From assembly GCF_000282095.2 (NCBI RefSeq), contig NZ_AKKC02000005.1:248001-312000 (forward strand): a DNA stretch of 64,000 bases. The letters run 5' to 3'. The translations under genes were made by a program, and so were the position numbers. This DNA comes from Rhizobium sp. CF080 (GTDB lineage Bacteria > Pseudomonadota > Alphaproteobacteria > Rhizobiales > Rhizobiaceae). This document shows, piece by piece, positions 55,549-64,000 of this stretch. Position 1 is the stretch's first letter. Every line of letters starts with the position of its first letter. The notes beneath the pieces were generated by a model that was not told the DNA's origin, made no database searches, and worked only from the letters and a program-made list of their open reading frames with translations.

Positions 55549-55928
55549 GCCCCCGCCTTTTTAAGCCGAAGCGCTGCTCCTGCTATAAAGCCGCTTAAGC
55601 CCTCCTGCGTAACTGGTTTTGGCACAAAGGTTGCGTTGAGCGCACGTACCCTAGCGACAATTTCGTCCTGGACATTGGCCGTGATAACGGCGATGGGCAT
55701 ATTCGGATGGTTGACGCGCAATTCCGATGCCAGTTCAAGCCCATCCCTGTCGGGCATGTTGAAATCCAGGATCGCGACATCGATCTGCTGCGAGCCGACG
55801 ATATCCAAAGCCTCGGCGGTGCTGCCCGCTTCGACGCGAATCCATTCGGTCTGCAACGCAGCAATCGCTTTGCCCGCAACGATCCGGGCTAGTTTACTGT
55901 CGTCCACCACAAGGACTGTGATCGCCAT
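55545..55928 (-). CDS. cheY: CheY-type single-domain response regulator
   Basis: 127 residues, receiver only. The acidic pair D9/D10, phospho-acceptor D55 (VAILDFNMPD), conserved threonine (AVITAN) and lysine (FVPKPVT) are all present. It is the likely phosphorylation target of the CheA in this operon and of the CheC next to it. Whether it acts on a motor or another output is not shown. Confidence 0.92.
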   Translation of the reverse strand: MAITVLVVDDSKLARIVAGKAIAALQTEWIRVEAGSTAEALDIVGSQQIDVAILDFNMPDRDGLELASELRVNHPNMPIAVITANVQDEIVARVRALNATFVPKPVTQEGLSGFIAGAALRLKKAGA

Positions 55929-55980
55929 TTCTTACTCCGATTGGTCGCAGCAACCTGCCTGCCGCGACCCGATAATACCC

Positions 55981-56265
55981 TTATTTGGATGACGAAGCCT
56001 TCGCAAGTTTATTGCGGGATCCGTCGATATAGGCGTTTAGTACGGGCAGGAGCTTGTCCGCCATTAAAGATGACACAGGGGCGCCGATCATTTTCGGCTT
56101 GAACACCATCAACGCCTGCCAGAGGGCCGTGTGCAACGACGTTGCTGTGTTGATATCCACCGGGACATCCGGTCGAGCTTCAAGATAGTTCACCAGCGTC
56201 TCGACTTCGTCCACACCGCAAGTTCCAGCCAGGATGATTGCGTCGCCGTTCAGGCTCACTGTCAT
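55981..56265 (-). CDS. STAS-domain protein
   Basis: 94 residues from ATG 56265, whose start overlaps the cheA stop (ATGA). ILAGTCGVDEVETLVNYLE and PVDINTATSLHTALWQALM fit the STAS fold. The usual D-S-S-G phosphorylation motif is not evident (TATSLHTAL), so it may act as a docking partner. STAS proteins beside CheA occur in non-motility chemosensory systems. Confidence 0.75.
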   Translation of the reverse strand: MTVSLNGDAIILAGTCGVDEVETLVNYLEARPDVPVDINTATSLHTALWQALMVFKPKMIGAPVSSLMADKLLPVLNAYIDGSRNKLAKASSSK

Positions 56266-58223
56266 TGTATAAGTTCCTCCATGTCGAGGACCAGCAGGAC
56301 CCTTCCATCTCCCAGCAGCGTCGTTCCCGCAATTCCCGGTACGCCTTGCAGTAGCCCGACCAGAGGTCTTGTCAAGGTTTCGACGCGCTCCGCTATGGCG
56401 TCGACCGAAACCCCGATATGATGTTCTCCAGTCCGGACGATAAGAACTTTGAGATCGCCGGAACGAGGATGCCACGACGGAATTTTCAACAGCTCGCCGA
56501 GATAAAGCAGTGGAATCGTTCTGTCCCGCAGGACGAATGCTCGACCCGCCCTAACCGGCTGAATCGCGCTCGTCGGGAGCTTGTGCGTCTCCATGACGTC
56601 CGAGATGGGTATGCCATAGCGCTCGTCACCGACCTCGACAACCATCAGCTGAGTCATCGAAAAGCTGATCGGCAACTTCAGAACGAAAGACGTGCCCACC
56701 CCGACCGCGCTTTGCAGTTCGAGCGTTCCGCCAAGCCTTTTTACGGAATTCTGGACGGCATCGAGACCGACACCGCGGCCGGACAGATCGGAGACCGACG
56801 ACGCCGTGGAGAAACCGGGCACGAAGACAAACTGCAGAATCTCCCTGTCGGAGAGAACCGAAGCCTGGCTTTTCGATAGCAGGCCGCGATCAATCGCTGC
56901 GGCCCGGACGTGGTTGGGATCCATGCCGCGACCATCGTCCGCGACCTCGATATCGATTTGGTCGCCACGCTGTCGGGCTCGCAGGAGAATGCGGCCCCTC
57001 GCAGGTTTGGAAAACCGCAGCCGTTCAGCTTCCGGCTCAATGCCATGGTCGAGGCCGTTTCGAATGAGATGCAACAATGGTTCAAACAGGTTCTCAACGA
57101 TTTCCCGATCGGCCTCGACGGTCTCGCCTTCGATGATCAGGTCGAGCGCCTTGCCGAGTCTTGCCGATGTCTCCCGCACCAGCCGCGGAAAGCGGCGGAA
57201 TGTATGTTCGACCGGGATCATCCGCGCCTGGGTAAGGGCGCTGTAGAGAGAACCGAGGAGACGCTCGAGCTCATGGTGGCTGGAAAGGATGCGTCTTGCC
57301 AGCGGGCCGTTGCCCTGGTTGCGCGCCTCGTCCGCCAGCGGAACGAGGCCGTTCTTGGTGGCAATCAGTTCCCCGGCAATTTCGACGAGTTTATCGATCC
57401 GCGCCGAATCCACCCGCATCGTTGTCGATTGGCGATCGGCGGATCGCTCTGGTAACTTTTCCGGCGCTGCGAACGCCCGCTTGTCGGCGGTTCGGGGTAA
57501 GGGAACAAGATTGACCTGGTCGGGGATCAGTCGGAACACGGCTTCCGCCTCAGCAAGCGAACCACCCGAAACGGCCTCGATCAGCAGGTGGCAGCGGAAC
57601 GGATCATAATCCTGCGGCGACGGCGGGGGTTCTTTTAGCGAAAACGCCAGATGCCTCAGGTCCGGCAGCCGCGATATCGTTGCTAATGGATCGTCGCCGT
57701 TGAAGAAGCACTCGGGATGCGGCTCGTAGCGAATGCAGATCATCGACCCTTCGATATCGGACGCAGCGATCCGTTGTTGCAGGGCTTGTGCCCAGCCGGG
57801 TATGGTCGTCGTCGAGCCGACATCTTCGGAGATTTCGCGCTCGGCCATTTTGCCGTTGAGGAGCCCGAGAAGCCTCGGAGCCTGTTTGTCCTGCGCCTCT
57901 GAAAGGTGACCCGTTCGGGAAATCCCTTCGATGCTGTCGTCGATCCATTCGACCACGGCGAGAAGCGGTTCGATGAGCGTTGTGTCGATGACGATCCTCC
58001 CGGCACGCGCCTGGGACAAAAGATCTTCCGCCTGATGCAATATGCCCTGCATCGGGCCGAATTCGAAAAGGCCGACCGATCCCTTGAGGGTATGGATCGC
58101 CCGAAATGCGCTTTCCGCACTTTCTCGGTTTTGCGGGTCTGCCTCTAACGACAGGAGATCTTTCGATGCCTGCTGGACCAGTTCGCGCGCCTCGATGGCG
58201 AATTGAGCGATCAGTTCATCCAT
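56262..58223 (-). CDS. cheA: Chemosensory histidine kinase CheA
   Basis: 653 residues. The HPt domain has H44 (FRAIHTLKGSVGLF). The P2 region is unlike enteric CheA. Dimerisation/ATPase follow (RIDKLVEIAGELIATKNGL, HLIRNGLDHGIE, DDGRGMD, SGRGVGLDAVQ), then a CheW-like P5 domain (residues 510-653). It phosphorylates CheY and CheB under receptor control. It overlaps cheR and the STAS gene. Confidence 0.95.
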   Translation of the reverse strand: MDELIAQFAIEARELVQQASKDLLSLEADPQNRESAESAFRAIHTLKGSVGLFEFGPMQGILHQAEDLLSQARAGRIVIDTTLIEPLLAVVEWIDDSIEGISRTGHLSEAQDKQAPRLLGLLNGKMAEREISEDVGSTTTIPGWAQALQQRIAASDIEGSMICIRYEPHPECFFNGDDPLATISRLPDLRHLAFSLKEPPPSPQDYDPFRCHLLIEAVSGGSLAEAEAVFRLIPDQVNLVPLPRTADKRAFAAPEKLPERSADRQSTTMRVDSARIDKLVEIAGELIATKNGLVPLADEARNQGNGPLARRILSSHHELERLLGSLYSALTQARMIPVEHTFRRFPRLVRETSARLGKALDLIIEGETVEADREIVENLFEPLLHLIRNGLDHGIEPEAERLRFSKPARGRILLRARQRGDQIDIEVADDGRGMDPNHVRAAAIDRGLLSKSQASVLSDREILQFVFVPGFSTASSVSDLSGRGVGLDAVQNSVKRLGGTLELQSAVGVGTSFVLKLPISFSMTQLMVVEVGDERYGIPISDVMETHKLPTSAIQPVRAGRAFVLRDRTIPLLYLGELLKIPSWHPRSGDLKVLIVRTGEHHIGVSVDAIAERVETLTRPLVGLLQGVPGIAGTTLLGDGRVLLVLDMEELIQ

Positions 58224-59091
58224 TCAATTTGTCTCCCGCCTCTCGATAGACGATGGCATCGGGAAAGCGGACAGGTTCGAAGGTCTCCGAAATGCGCGAC
58301 ATGGATTCCGTATGGCCCAAGCAGATGTAGCCGCCGGGATAGAGCAGATCATGGATGTTGCGCGCCGCGATTTCCCGCGCGGTCTCATCGAAATAGATCA
58401 GAAGGTTCCTGCAGAATATCACATCGAAACGCCCAAGTGCCGCAAGGCTCTGCCGATCGACGATATTGCCCTTGGCAAAGGTAACGGACTCTCTCAGGTC
58501 TCCAATCATGCGGCGCTGCTGACCCTTTTCCGTTTCGAAATATCGGTCAAGGATGTCTTTGGAGAGCTTCGAGAGCGATCGCTGCCCGTAGTACCCGTCG
58601 ACCGCCTGACGCAGGATGGAGGTGTCGATATCCGATCCGGTGATCTCTATATTGTAGGCATCGACCAGAGGCCAGTTTTCGAGGAGCCAGATTGCGATCG
58701 AATAGGGTTCCTCGCCACTCGAACAGGGCATAGACCAGATGCGGATACGGTCGCCCGGCCCTTTCGAGCGGATGATCTCCGGCAGGATCGAATTGCTCAG
58801 GCAGGCAAGCTGATGCTGTTCCCGATAGAAATAGGTTTCGTTGACGGTGAAGCTGTTGATCAGTAGCTCGGTCTCGCGCGGGTCGCCGCGCAGTATGGAA
58901 ATGTAGCTCTTGACCGATTGGGCCTTCCGCTGGTTGATCAGGTCGGTGACGCGGCGCTCGATGTAGTAGCGCTTGGTTTCGCCGAAAACCATGCCGCTGC
59001 GTTTGTAAATGATGGCGCAGATCTCCTCGAGATCAGCCATCGAGAGTGGGGCTGCGCCGTAATTTCCCGAGTTGACCGGAGGGATCGCCAT
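58216..59091 (-). CDS. cheR: Chemoreceptor methyltransferase CheR
   Basis: 291 residues. An N-terminal helical domain (LINSFTVNETYFYRE) and the SAM-binding domain (SMPCSSGEEPYSIAIWL, FDVIFCRNLLIYFD, GGYICLGHTES) are canonical. It methylates glutamates on the receptor encoded in the same operon and is opposed by CheB. Its start touches the cheB stop (59091) and its end overlaps cheA by 8 nt. Confidence 0.95.
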   Translation of the reverse strand: MAIPPVNSGNYGAAPLSMADLEEICAIIYKRSGMVFGETKRYYIERRVTDLINQRKAQSVKSYISILRGDPRETELLINSFTVNETYFYREQHQLACLSNSILPEIIRSKGPGDRIRIWSMPCSSGEEPYSIAIWLLENWPLVDAYNIEITGSDIDTSILRQAVDGYYGQRSLSKLSKDILDRYFETEKGQQRRMIGDLRESVTFAKGNIVDRQSLAALGRFDVIFCRNLLIYFDETAREIAARNIHDLLYPGGYICLGHTESMSRISETFEPVRFPDAIVYREAGDKLNG

Positions 59092-60176
59092 CAGCAGATC
59101 CGATCCAGCAGTGAGGCTCCGATTTCATCCACGCGTCTGATTTCGCTCGCACCGTTGAGGCGAACCAGCTCCCCCGGCATGCCCCAGACGACGGCGGTCT
59201 CCTCGGACTCGGCAATCGTATAGCCACCGGCAGCCTTGAGATCAGCCATTGCAGCGGCTCCGTCATTCCCCATGCCGGTCATCAGCACGCCGACGAGCTC
59301 GGCTGCCGGCATGTGTTTCATCGCCGAGCGCACCATCCGGTCAACGCTCGGATGCCATCGGTAGGTCTGGTCGCTCGGGGCCGCCATCGCCACCAGCGCC
59401 CCGGCACGGGCGGAGATGATGATATCGGCGTCCCCTTTGGCTATGTAGATATGGCCCGCTTCCAACTTTGTCTGCCGGGTGATCTCACCGACGGTCATGG
59501 CGCATATCTTGTTCAGGCGCCGGGCGAGCGGTCCCGTAAACGAGGCCGGCATGTGCTGCGCCACGACCACCGGCCAGCCAAAGCCGGCCGGCAGATGCGC
59601 AAGGACCGCGTCGAGCGCCGGCGGACCGCCGGTCGATGTCCCGATCAACACGAGGCCGGACTTAGCCGGATCCCGGATCGGCGTCGCCGGAGGACTTCCG
59701 CGACCGCGCGATAAGGCTGTTTGGGGCGGCGGTACTGTCTGCGTCAGACGAACACGTTCGGCGAGCCTGCGGCTACGCCGGATACGTACCGTTGCGGCCA
59801 TACGAACCTTCTCAACGAGACGCGGGGTCAGTTCGTCGATTCCGAGCGAAATCGCACCACCCGGCTTGGCGATAAAATCGACCGCGCCGATCTCCAGCGC
59901 CGCCAATGTTTCCTCCGCGCCTTCTTCTGTCAGCGACGAAACCATGACCACAGGGCACGGATGTTCGAGCATGATGCGATCGAGACAGGCGAGCCCATCC
60001 ATCAACGGCATATGGATATCGAGGGTCACGACATCGGGCCGGAAGGTCGAGATAGTCCTCAAGGCCTCGGCGCCATCGCGGGCGAATTCGATTTCAAAGT
60101 CCCCCTCAGCCCTGAAAATCTGGCCCAGAAGTCTCCGCATGAGCGCGGAATCCTCCACGATGAGAAGACGAATCAC
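59091..60176 (-). CDS. cheB: Chemoreceptor methylesterase/deamidase CheB
   Basis: 361 residues. Receiver domain with acidic pair at 8-9 and phospho-acceptor D53 (VTLDIHMPLMDG), a linker (residues 130-172), then the esterase domain with S181 (GTSTGGPPAL), H208 (VAQHMP) and D305 (GMGNDGAAAM). CheA would activate it. It overlaps cheW by 4 nt. Confidence 0.95.
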   Translation of the reverse strand: MIRLLIVEDSALMRRLLGQIFRAEGDFEIEFARDGAEALRTISTFRPDVVTLDIHMPLMDGLACLDRIMLEHPCPVVMVSSLTEEGAEETLAALEIGAVDFIAKPGGAISLGIDELTPRLVEKVRMAATVRIRRSRRLAERVRLTQTVPPPQTALSRGRGSPPATPIRDPAKSGLVLIGTSTGGPPALDAVLAHLPAGFGWPVVVAQHMPASFTGPLARRLNKICAMTVGEITRQTKLEAGHIYIAKGDADIIISARAGALVAMAAPSDQTYRWHPSVDRMVRSAMKHMPAAELVGVLMTGMGNDGAAAMADLKAAGGYTIAESEETAVVWGMPGELVRLNGASEIRRVDEIGASLLDRIC

Positions 60177-61594
60177 GGACCAGCCACCACGGTCTTTTCT
60201 TCGGTCATTTCCGCGACGACATCCCGCTCCGCGCGGCTGAGAAGCTCCTGTGGATCGATCAGCAGGATCATTTGGCCGTCGGATTCGATATGGGCGATGC
60301 GGTCGAAGACATCCGTCTGATCGGAAGAAAAATCCGGAGCCGCCGACAACGCGGCCGAGGAAACGGCCTTCACTTCCGATACCCCATCCACCACGAAACC
60401 GGCCTGCAGGGCTCCGAGCGTCACGACAATTGCGCGCGCCTTGGCAGTTTGCGCCGAGGCCGGCGTGTCGAAACGGGTGCGCTGATCGATTAGTGGAATG
60501 GCCTTGCCGCGAAGATTGATGACACCCATCACGAAGCCGGGCGCGCCGGGCATGCGGGTGATCTCACTCGGAACCCGGACGACTTCGTCGACCGATCCGA
60601 TCGGCAACCCGTAATTCTCGTCACCAAGCTGGAAGATCAGGAACTGTTCGAACCTGTCTACCCTCTGACGTGTCGCTCCCATCAGTCTCGCTCCTTTACT
60701 CTGACCGATCGCCTGAGTGACGGCATCATGGCCAAACAGCTTTTCCGGCGCCAGGATGGAGATTAGCAGTCCTCCATCCTCAATCCGGCCGATCGCCACG
60801 ATCTGCGCATCGCCGCGACCGCGCTGCAGCACCGCTGGCACCGTATCGATCGCGTCGTCAGGCAGGCGACGAATGACGTCAATGGCCTCCACGACGAGAC
60901 CCACCAGATTGTCCGCATGCTCGATGACGATGATGCGGGAACCTTCGCCCGAAGGGCTACAGTCGAAGCCGAGAAGCGATGCAAGCGATACCAGCGGCAG
61001 AACAGTGTCACGCATCGGCACAAGACCGATCACCGCCGTCGCGGCGTTCGGGATGACCGCGATCTCGCCGGCCAGCGTGGCGACCTCGCGGATATCATCC
61101 AGCGGCAAACCATAGAGCTGGCCCGCGACCCGGAACGACAGCAAAGCGGTGAGTTGGACGCTCGCCCGCACTTCGGCGCCATGATCTGTATGGGCCGTCC
61201 GGTCGACCGACGCACGCCTCGTGAACTTGAATGCCGCATCCAGCAGGGTATTCAACCCGTCGAGGGGTGTCGCCCTGGCATCGGCCGAAAGGCGGAGTAC
61301 GTCATCGACAAGAAGACCGATCGCCCCGCCATGATCGTAGAGGATGATCTTGCCGCCGGTTCGCGCCACATCGCGGCCACCATCCAGGATCTTGCCCATC
61401 GACAGGACCGGGACCGGCTTGCCGCGAAAATTGGCGATACCGGTCAGCGCCGGGGGCCCATGCGGAACCCGGGTGATATGGGGAACTCTCACGACTTCCA
61501 GCACAGGGGCCGCATCGATCTCATGGCTTTGGTCTCCAACCCGAAATACGAGCCGGCGCTCGCCTCCGTCCGCACTAGAGGATGACCTTGCCAT
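60173..61594 (-). CDS. cheW: Triple-domain CheW coupling protein
   Basis: About 474 residues from ATG 61594. Three CheW repeats can be seen, near residues 13-150 (RLVFRVGDQSHEIDAAPVLEVVRVP), 155-300 (LLSFRVAGQLYGLPLDDIREV) and 320-470 (FLIFQLGDENYGLPIGSVDEVVRVP). Each ends with a GVINLRGK-like segment. A single CheW is normally one domain linking receptor to CheA; three could bridge several partners or change array geometry. The upstream frame extension lies inside the receptor gene and is rejected. Confidence 0.9.
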   Translation of the reverse strand: MARSSSSADGGERRLVFRVGDQSHEIDAAPVLEVVRVPHITRVPHGPPALTGIANFRGKPVPVLSMGKILDGGRDVARTGGKIILYDHGGAIGLLVDDVLRLSADARATPLDGLNTLLDAAFKFTRRASVDRTAHTDHGAEVRASVQLTALLSFRVAGQLYGLPLDDIREVATLAGEIAVIPNAATAVIGLVPMRDTVLPLVSLASLLGFDCSPSGEGSRIIVIEHADNLVGLVVEAIDVIRRLPDDAIDTVPAVLQRGRGDAQIVAIGRIEDGGLLISILAPEKLFGHDAVTQAIGQSKGARLMGATRQRVDRFEQFLIFQLGDENYGLPIGSVDEVVRVPSEITRMPGAPGFVMGVINLRGKAIPLIDQRTRFDTPASAQTAKARAIVVTLGALQAGFVVDGVSEVKAVSSAALSAAPDFSSDQTDVFDRIAHIESDGQMILLIDPQELLSRAERDVVAEMTEEKTVVAGP

Positions 61595-61598
61595 CGCC

Positions 61599-63536
61599 TC
61601 AGTTTCCGGACATTTGGAGTTCATCTGCCAGCGACGCGATTTCCTCGACAGCAGCGGCCAGATCCTCCGCGCCGCGAGACTGCTGCCGCGCAGCGGTTGC
61701 AGCCTGTTCCGAGGCGGCGCTTGCTTCCTGCGCGACTGAGGCGATCTGCTGCGTCCCCGCCTGGACCTGCTTTGTCGCGACGAGGATAGCCTGCGTGGCA
61801 TCCAGTATCGACGCGTTGCCGCCCGCCATCAGGTCCACATCCGCTTCCGCAGCCACAAGGCGGTCAACGATCTGCTTGTTTTTGACGATCTCGGCTTCCG
61901 ACGCCACGACGATCACTTCGAGTTCCCGTTGGACGGCCACGATCTGCCGTTGGATCTGCCGGATGATGTCCTTGACACCATCAATGTTCTCGGAGGCATC
62001 CTGCGCAAGTTTGCGGATATCAGTCGAGACGATCGCAAAACCACGGCCCGCGTCGCCTGCTCTCGCCGCCTCGACGGAGCCGCTGACGGCCAACATGCTG
62101 GTCTGGACCGCGACGAGAACGATCCGGTCCACCGTCCGCTCGATCTGGAAGCCGATGTCGCCAAGCGTAGTCAGGTCCGCCAATGCGCCCCGCGTTTCGA
62201 TAAGGGCCTCCGCGACACCGGTTGCAATCCCGTTCAGACCGGTCTTGTTCCGGGCAAGAAACGTCTTGATTTCCCCGGTACGCCTGCTCGCCTGATCCGC
62301 GCTTTCCCGGGTCTGCGAGGCGCTCCTCTCGATCTGGTTCATCGCCGTGTTGGCCTGCAGGGTTGCCGCGGCCTGAGCTTCGGCACCGCGGCTGATCTGC
62401 TCGATCGCGATGAGGATTTCGCTGGCCGCACCGGAAAGCTCCTGCACGGTCGCGGACAGTTCTTCCGCCGCCGAACTCAGTTCCTCTGTCGCCGTGGCAC
62501 GGCTGGTCTCATTCATCAGGTCTTCAGCGAGGACTGCCAGAGCCTGAGCGGTCTGCTGGCTTTCCTCAAGCGCTGCACTTTGCTGCTGAACAGCTCGCTG
62601 TGCCTCCGTGGTGGCTGCCGATTGCTCCTCTGCTGCCGCAGCGACGGCTTCAGCACCTTTCTGCGCCTCTCGGGTTGCAGCCTCGGCCTCCACCGCAGCG
62701 ATCAGGACAACCTGACTGTTCTCCGAGACAGCCGTCAGGCCGGAGCGTATGACATGCAATTCTTCAGACACCGCCCGCGCCGATACTGTCTGTTCCTGCG
62801 CCTTTGCCGCCGCTGACTTGACGCGGTCGGCAATCCGACGAACGCCATCAATAATCGTTTCTGCATGCTGGCTGACATCGCGCGAGCTTCGTTCAGCGAT
62901 TTCTGCCAAAGAACGAACCTCGTCCGCCACGACGGCGAAACCGCGTCCCTCGTCACCAGCGCGCGCCGCCTCGATCGCCGCGTTAAGCGCCAGGAGGTTG
63001 GTGCGATCCGAGATATCGGCGACCGCGACAGTCGTTGCAGCGATACTTTCGGCCTGAGATTGCAATGTGTCGATAACGGCGACGGAAGCGATCTGTCGTA
63101 AGGCATTGGCGTCTATAGCCGAGATCGATGCATCGATCTGCGCGGCAGATTCGAAGACCGACCTTTGAAGTTCCTCAGTGCGCCTGCGAGCAGTTTCGGC
63201 TTCGGATCGGGCTTCGGAGAACTTGGAAGACAGATGTGTGGTGGCTAAGAGAGACTCGTGCGCGGCGCCTGCCGCTTCCTCAGCCGCACTTGCGATCTGT
63301 TCGAGGGCACGACGCAGTTCTTCGGCCGCCGCCGCAGCTTCAGCTACACCCGATGCAAGCTCTTCGGTCGCGGCTCCGATACGCTCGGCCGCTTTCTGCT
63401 GGCGCAACCGGGAGCGGTCCTGGGATCGGCGTGAGGCTGCTACCTTTTCGTTGACAGTATTTGCGGCGGACACGGCGGTAACCGCCTTGCTTGCCGAAGG
63501 TTTTGCCCCAAGTTGGGATGTCTTCACCAGTGCCAT
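61599..63536 (-). CDS. Soluble chemoreceptor (MCP) with two signalling modules
   Basis: About 645 residues, no membrane helix and no recognisable ligand domain. A canonical hairpin tip lies near residues 177-210 ([32 protein letters not shown] form). A second, divergent one is near 470-530 ([35 protein letters not shown]). The rest is alanine-rich coiled coil. I chose ATG 63536; an upstream TTG has no spacing for its GGAAGA. It is probably the only receptor of this operon. Confidence 0.88.
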   Translation of the reverse strand: MALVKTSQLGAKPSASKAVTAVSAANTVNEKVAASRRSQDRSRLRQQKAAERIGAATEELASGVAEAAAAAEELRRALEQIASAAEEAAGAAHESLLATTHLSSKFSEARSEAETARRRTEELQRSVFESAAQIDASISAIDANALRQIASVAVIDTLQSQAESIAATTVAVADISDRTNLLALNAAIEAARAGDEGRGFAVVADEVRSLAEIAERSSRDVSQHAETIIDGVRRIADRVKSAAAKAQEQTVSARAVSEELHVIRSGLTAVSENSQVVLIAAVEAEAATREAQKGAEAVAAAAEEQSAATTEAQRAVQQQSAALEESQQTAQALAVLAEDLMNETSRATATEELSSAAEELSATVQELSGAASEILIAIEQISRGAEAQAAATLQANTAMNQIERSASQTRESADQASRRTGEIKTFLARNKTGLNGIATGVAEALIETRGALADLTTLGDIGFQIERTVDRIVLVAVQTSMLAVSGSVEAARAGDAGRGFAIVSTDIRKLAQDASENIDGVKDIIRQIQRQIVAVQRELEVIVVASEAEIVKNKQIVDRLVAAEADVDLMAGGNASILDATQAILVATKQVQAGTQQIASVAQEASAASEQAATAARQQSRGAEDLAAAVEEIASLADELQMSGN

Positions 63537-63618
63537 AGAATATCCATTGTCGCTGAGCCCGAGGAGCAATCTTCCGCAGCGGGTTGCGGGCTCGCTGGGT
63601 CTCCCAATTCATGTGATT

Positions 63619-64000
63619 TTATGGCGCAAAGGCCGCCGCAAAGCAAACTTTCCGGCGCCGCCCAATGGTCAGCTTACGGATATGATTGACGATGCGGTCG
63701 ACTTCATAGGGTTTTGAGAAAAAAGGGATTTTACCGGGCAGGTCGTTTCTAGGAATTTTGAGGTAGCCCGATGTGAGAAGGATCGCGACCTCGGGACGCG
63801 ATTGTCGTACAAATTTTGCCAAATCCAGCCCGTCCATGGAACCGGGCATGTCGATATCTGTGAAAATGGCCTCGATTTCAGGATGACTATTGAGAATTTT
63901 GAGAGCGCCGTCCGCGTTGCCCGCCTCGAACACAACAAAACCTGCGTCCTCCAGATCTTCGACGAGACTCAGCCGTATGAGGCCCTCATCCTCGACGACT
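63619..64000 (-). CDS. Response regulator receiver protein (cut by window edge)
   Basis: Reading leftwards from the edge: VVEDEGLIRLSLVEDLEDAGF, the acidic start of a receiver, then AIFTDIDMPGSMDGLDLA with the phospho-acceptor aspartate, LLTSGYLKIP (threonine/serine) and PFFSKPY (lysine). It ends at 63619 with a short basic tail and no output domain. The start lies outside the window by only a few residues. Confidence 0.88.
   Translation of the reverse strand, partial: VVEDEGLIRLSLVEDLEDAGFVVFEAGNADGALKILNSHPEIEAIFTDIDMPGSMDGLDLAKFVRQSRPEVAILLTSGYLKIPRNDLPGKIPFFSKPYEVDRIVNHIRKLTIGRRRKVCFAAAFAP

Noticed and set aside
1..64000. CRISPR arrays, rRNA genes and complete insertion sequences
   Set aside because: No regularly spaced direct repeats, no rRNA-like sequence and no transposase with terminal repeats were found on reading.

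Overview
The window is a piece of a large repABC plasmid (or chromid) from an alphaproteobacterium of the Rhizobiales, most likely Rhizobiaceae. Evidence: a repABC replication unit, a Ti/symbiotic-plasmid type quorum-sensing conjugation block (traI-trb, traR, traM, traH-B-F, traG), a SyrB-like protein, a DUF736 protein, bacteriophytochrome and HWE-kinase architecture, and high GC with rhizobial codon style. All identifications are from reading the translated sequence; no database search was run.

Layout. (1) 1-5.6 kb: a decayed accessory island with four type II toxin-antitoxin modules (two look intact, one has a frameshifted toxin, one is a remnant) plus one intact and one ruined tyrosine recombinase. 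(2) 5.6-11.2 kb: the replication/partition unit read leftwards, repA-repB-ctRNA-repC, with hairpins in an AT-rich stretch inside repC (probable oriV) and three copies of a 14-16 bp palindrome downstream of repC (probable parS). (3) 11.5-29.4 kb: traI and the trb mating-pair operon rightwards, traR (TTG start) and traM convergent, then traF-traB-traH leftwards and traG rightwards. trbK is absent. The relaxase gene traA, traD and most of traC (and probably oriT) are missing from between traF and traG, so the pore, coupling protein and quorum switch remain but the DNA-processing part is gone here. (4) 30.4-43.1 kb: a metabolic block. One leftward operon encodes a polyamine-type ABC importer with a fused permease, a DoeB-like N-deacylase, a threonine-synthase-like PLP enzyme and perhaps a GNAT acetyltransferase. 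A second leftward operon encodes a PduX-like GHMP kinase, a SbnA/cysteine-synthase-like PLP enzyme and an ATP-grasp ligase. A LysR regulator and an OmpR-type regulator lie between. I read this as a possible make-and-reuse system for an acylated or peptidyl diamino acid; it is the most novel-looking part of the window. (5) 43.4-52.5 kb: small regulators and hypotheticals, a PAS/GAF hybrid histidine kinase, a bacteriophytochrome HWE kinase with a receiver, a frameshifted NUDIX gene and a PHB-depolymerase-like esterase. (6) 52.5-64 kb: a leftward chemosensory operon: response regulator, soluble receptor with two signalling domains, triple-domain CheW, CheB, CheR, CheA, a STAS protein, CheY, CheC, then a PAS hybrid kinase.

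How it fits together: replication and transfer are arranged back-to-back as in Ti-type plasmids, where TraR and acyl-homoserine lactone raise both copy number and transfer, but the mobilisation functions look lost. The metabolic block and the light/chemosensory signalling block look like cargo for a plant- or soil-associated lifestyle.
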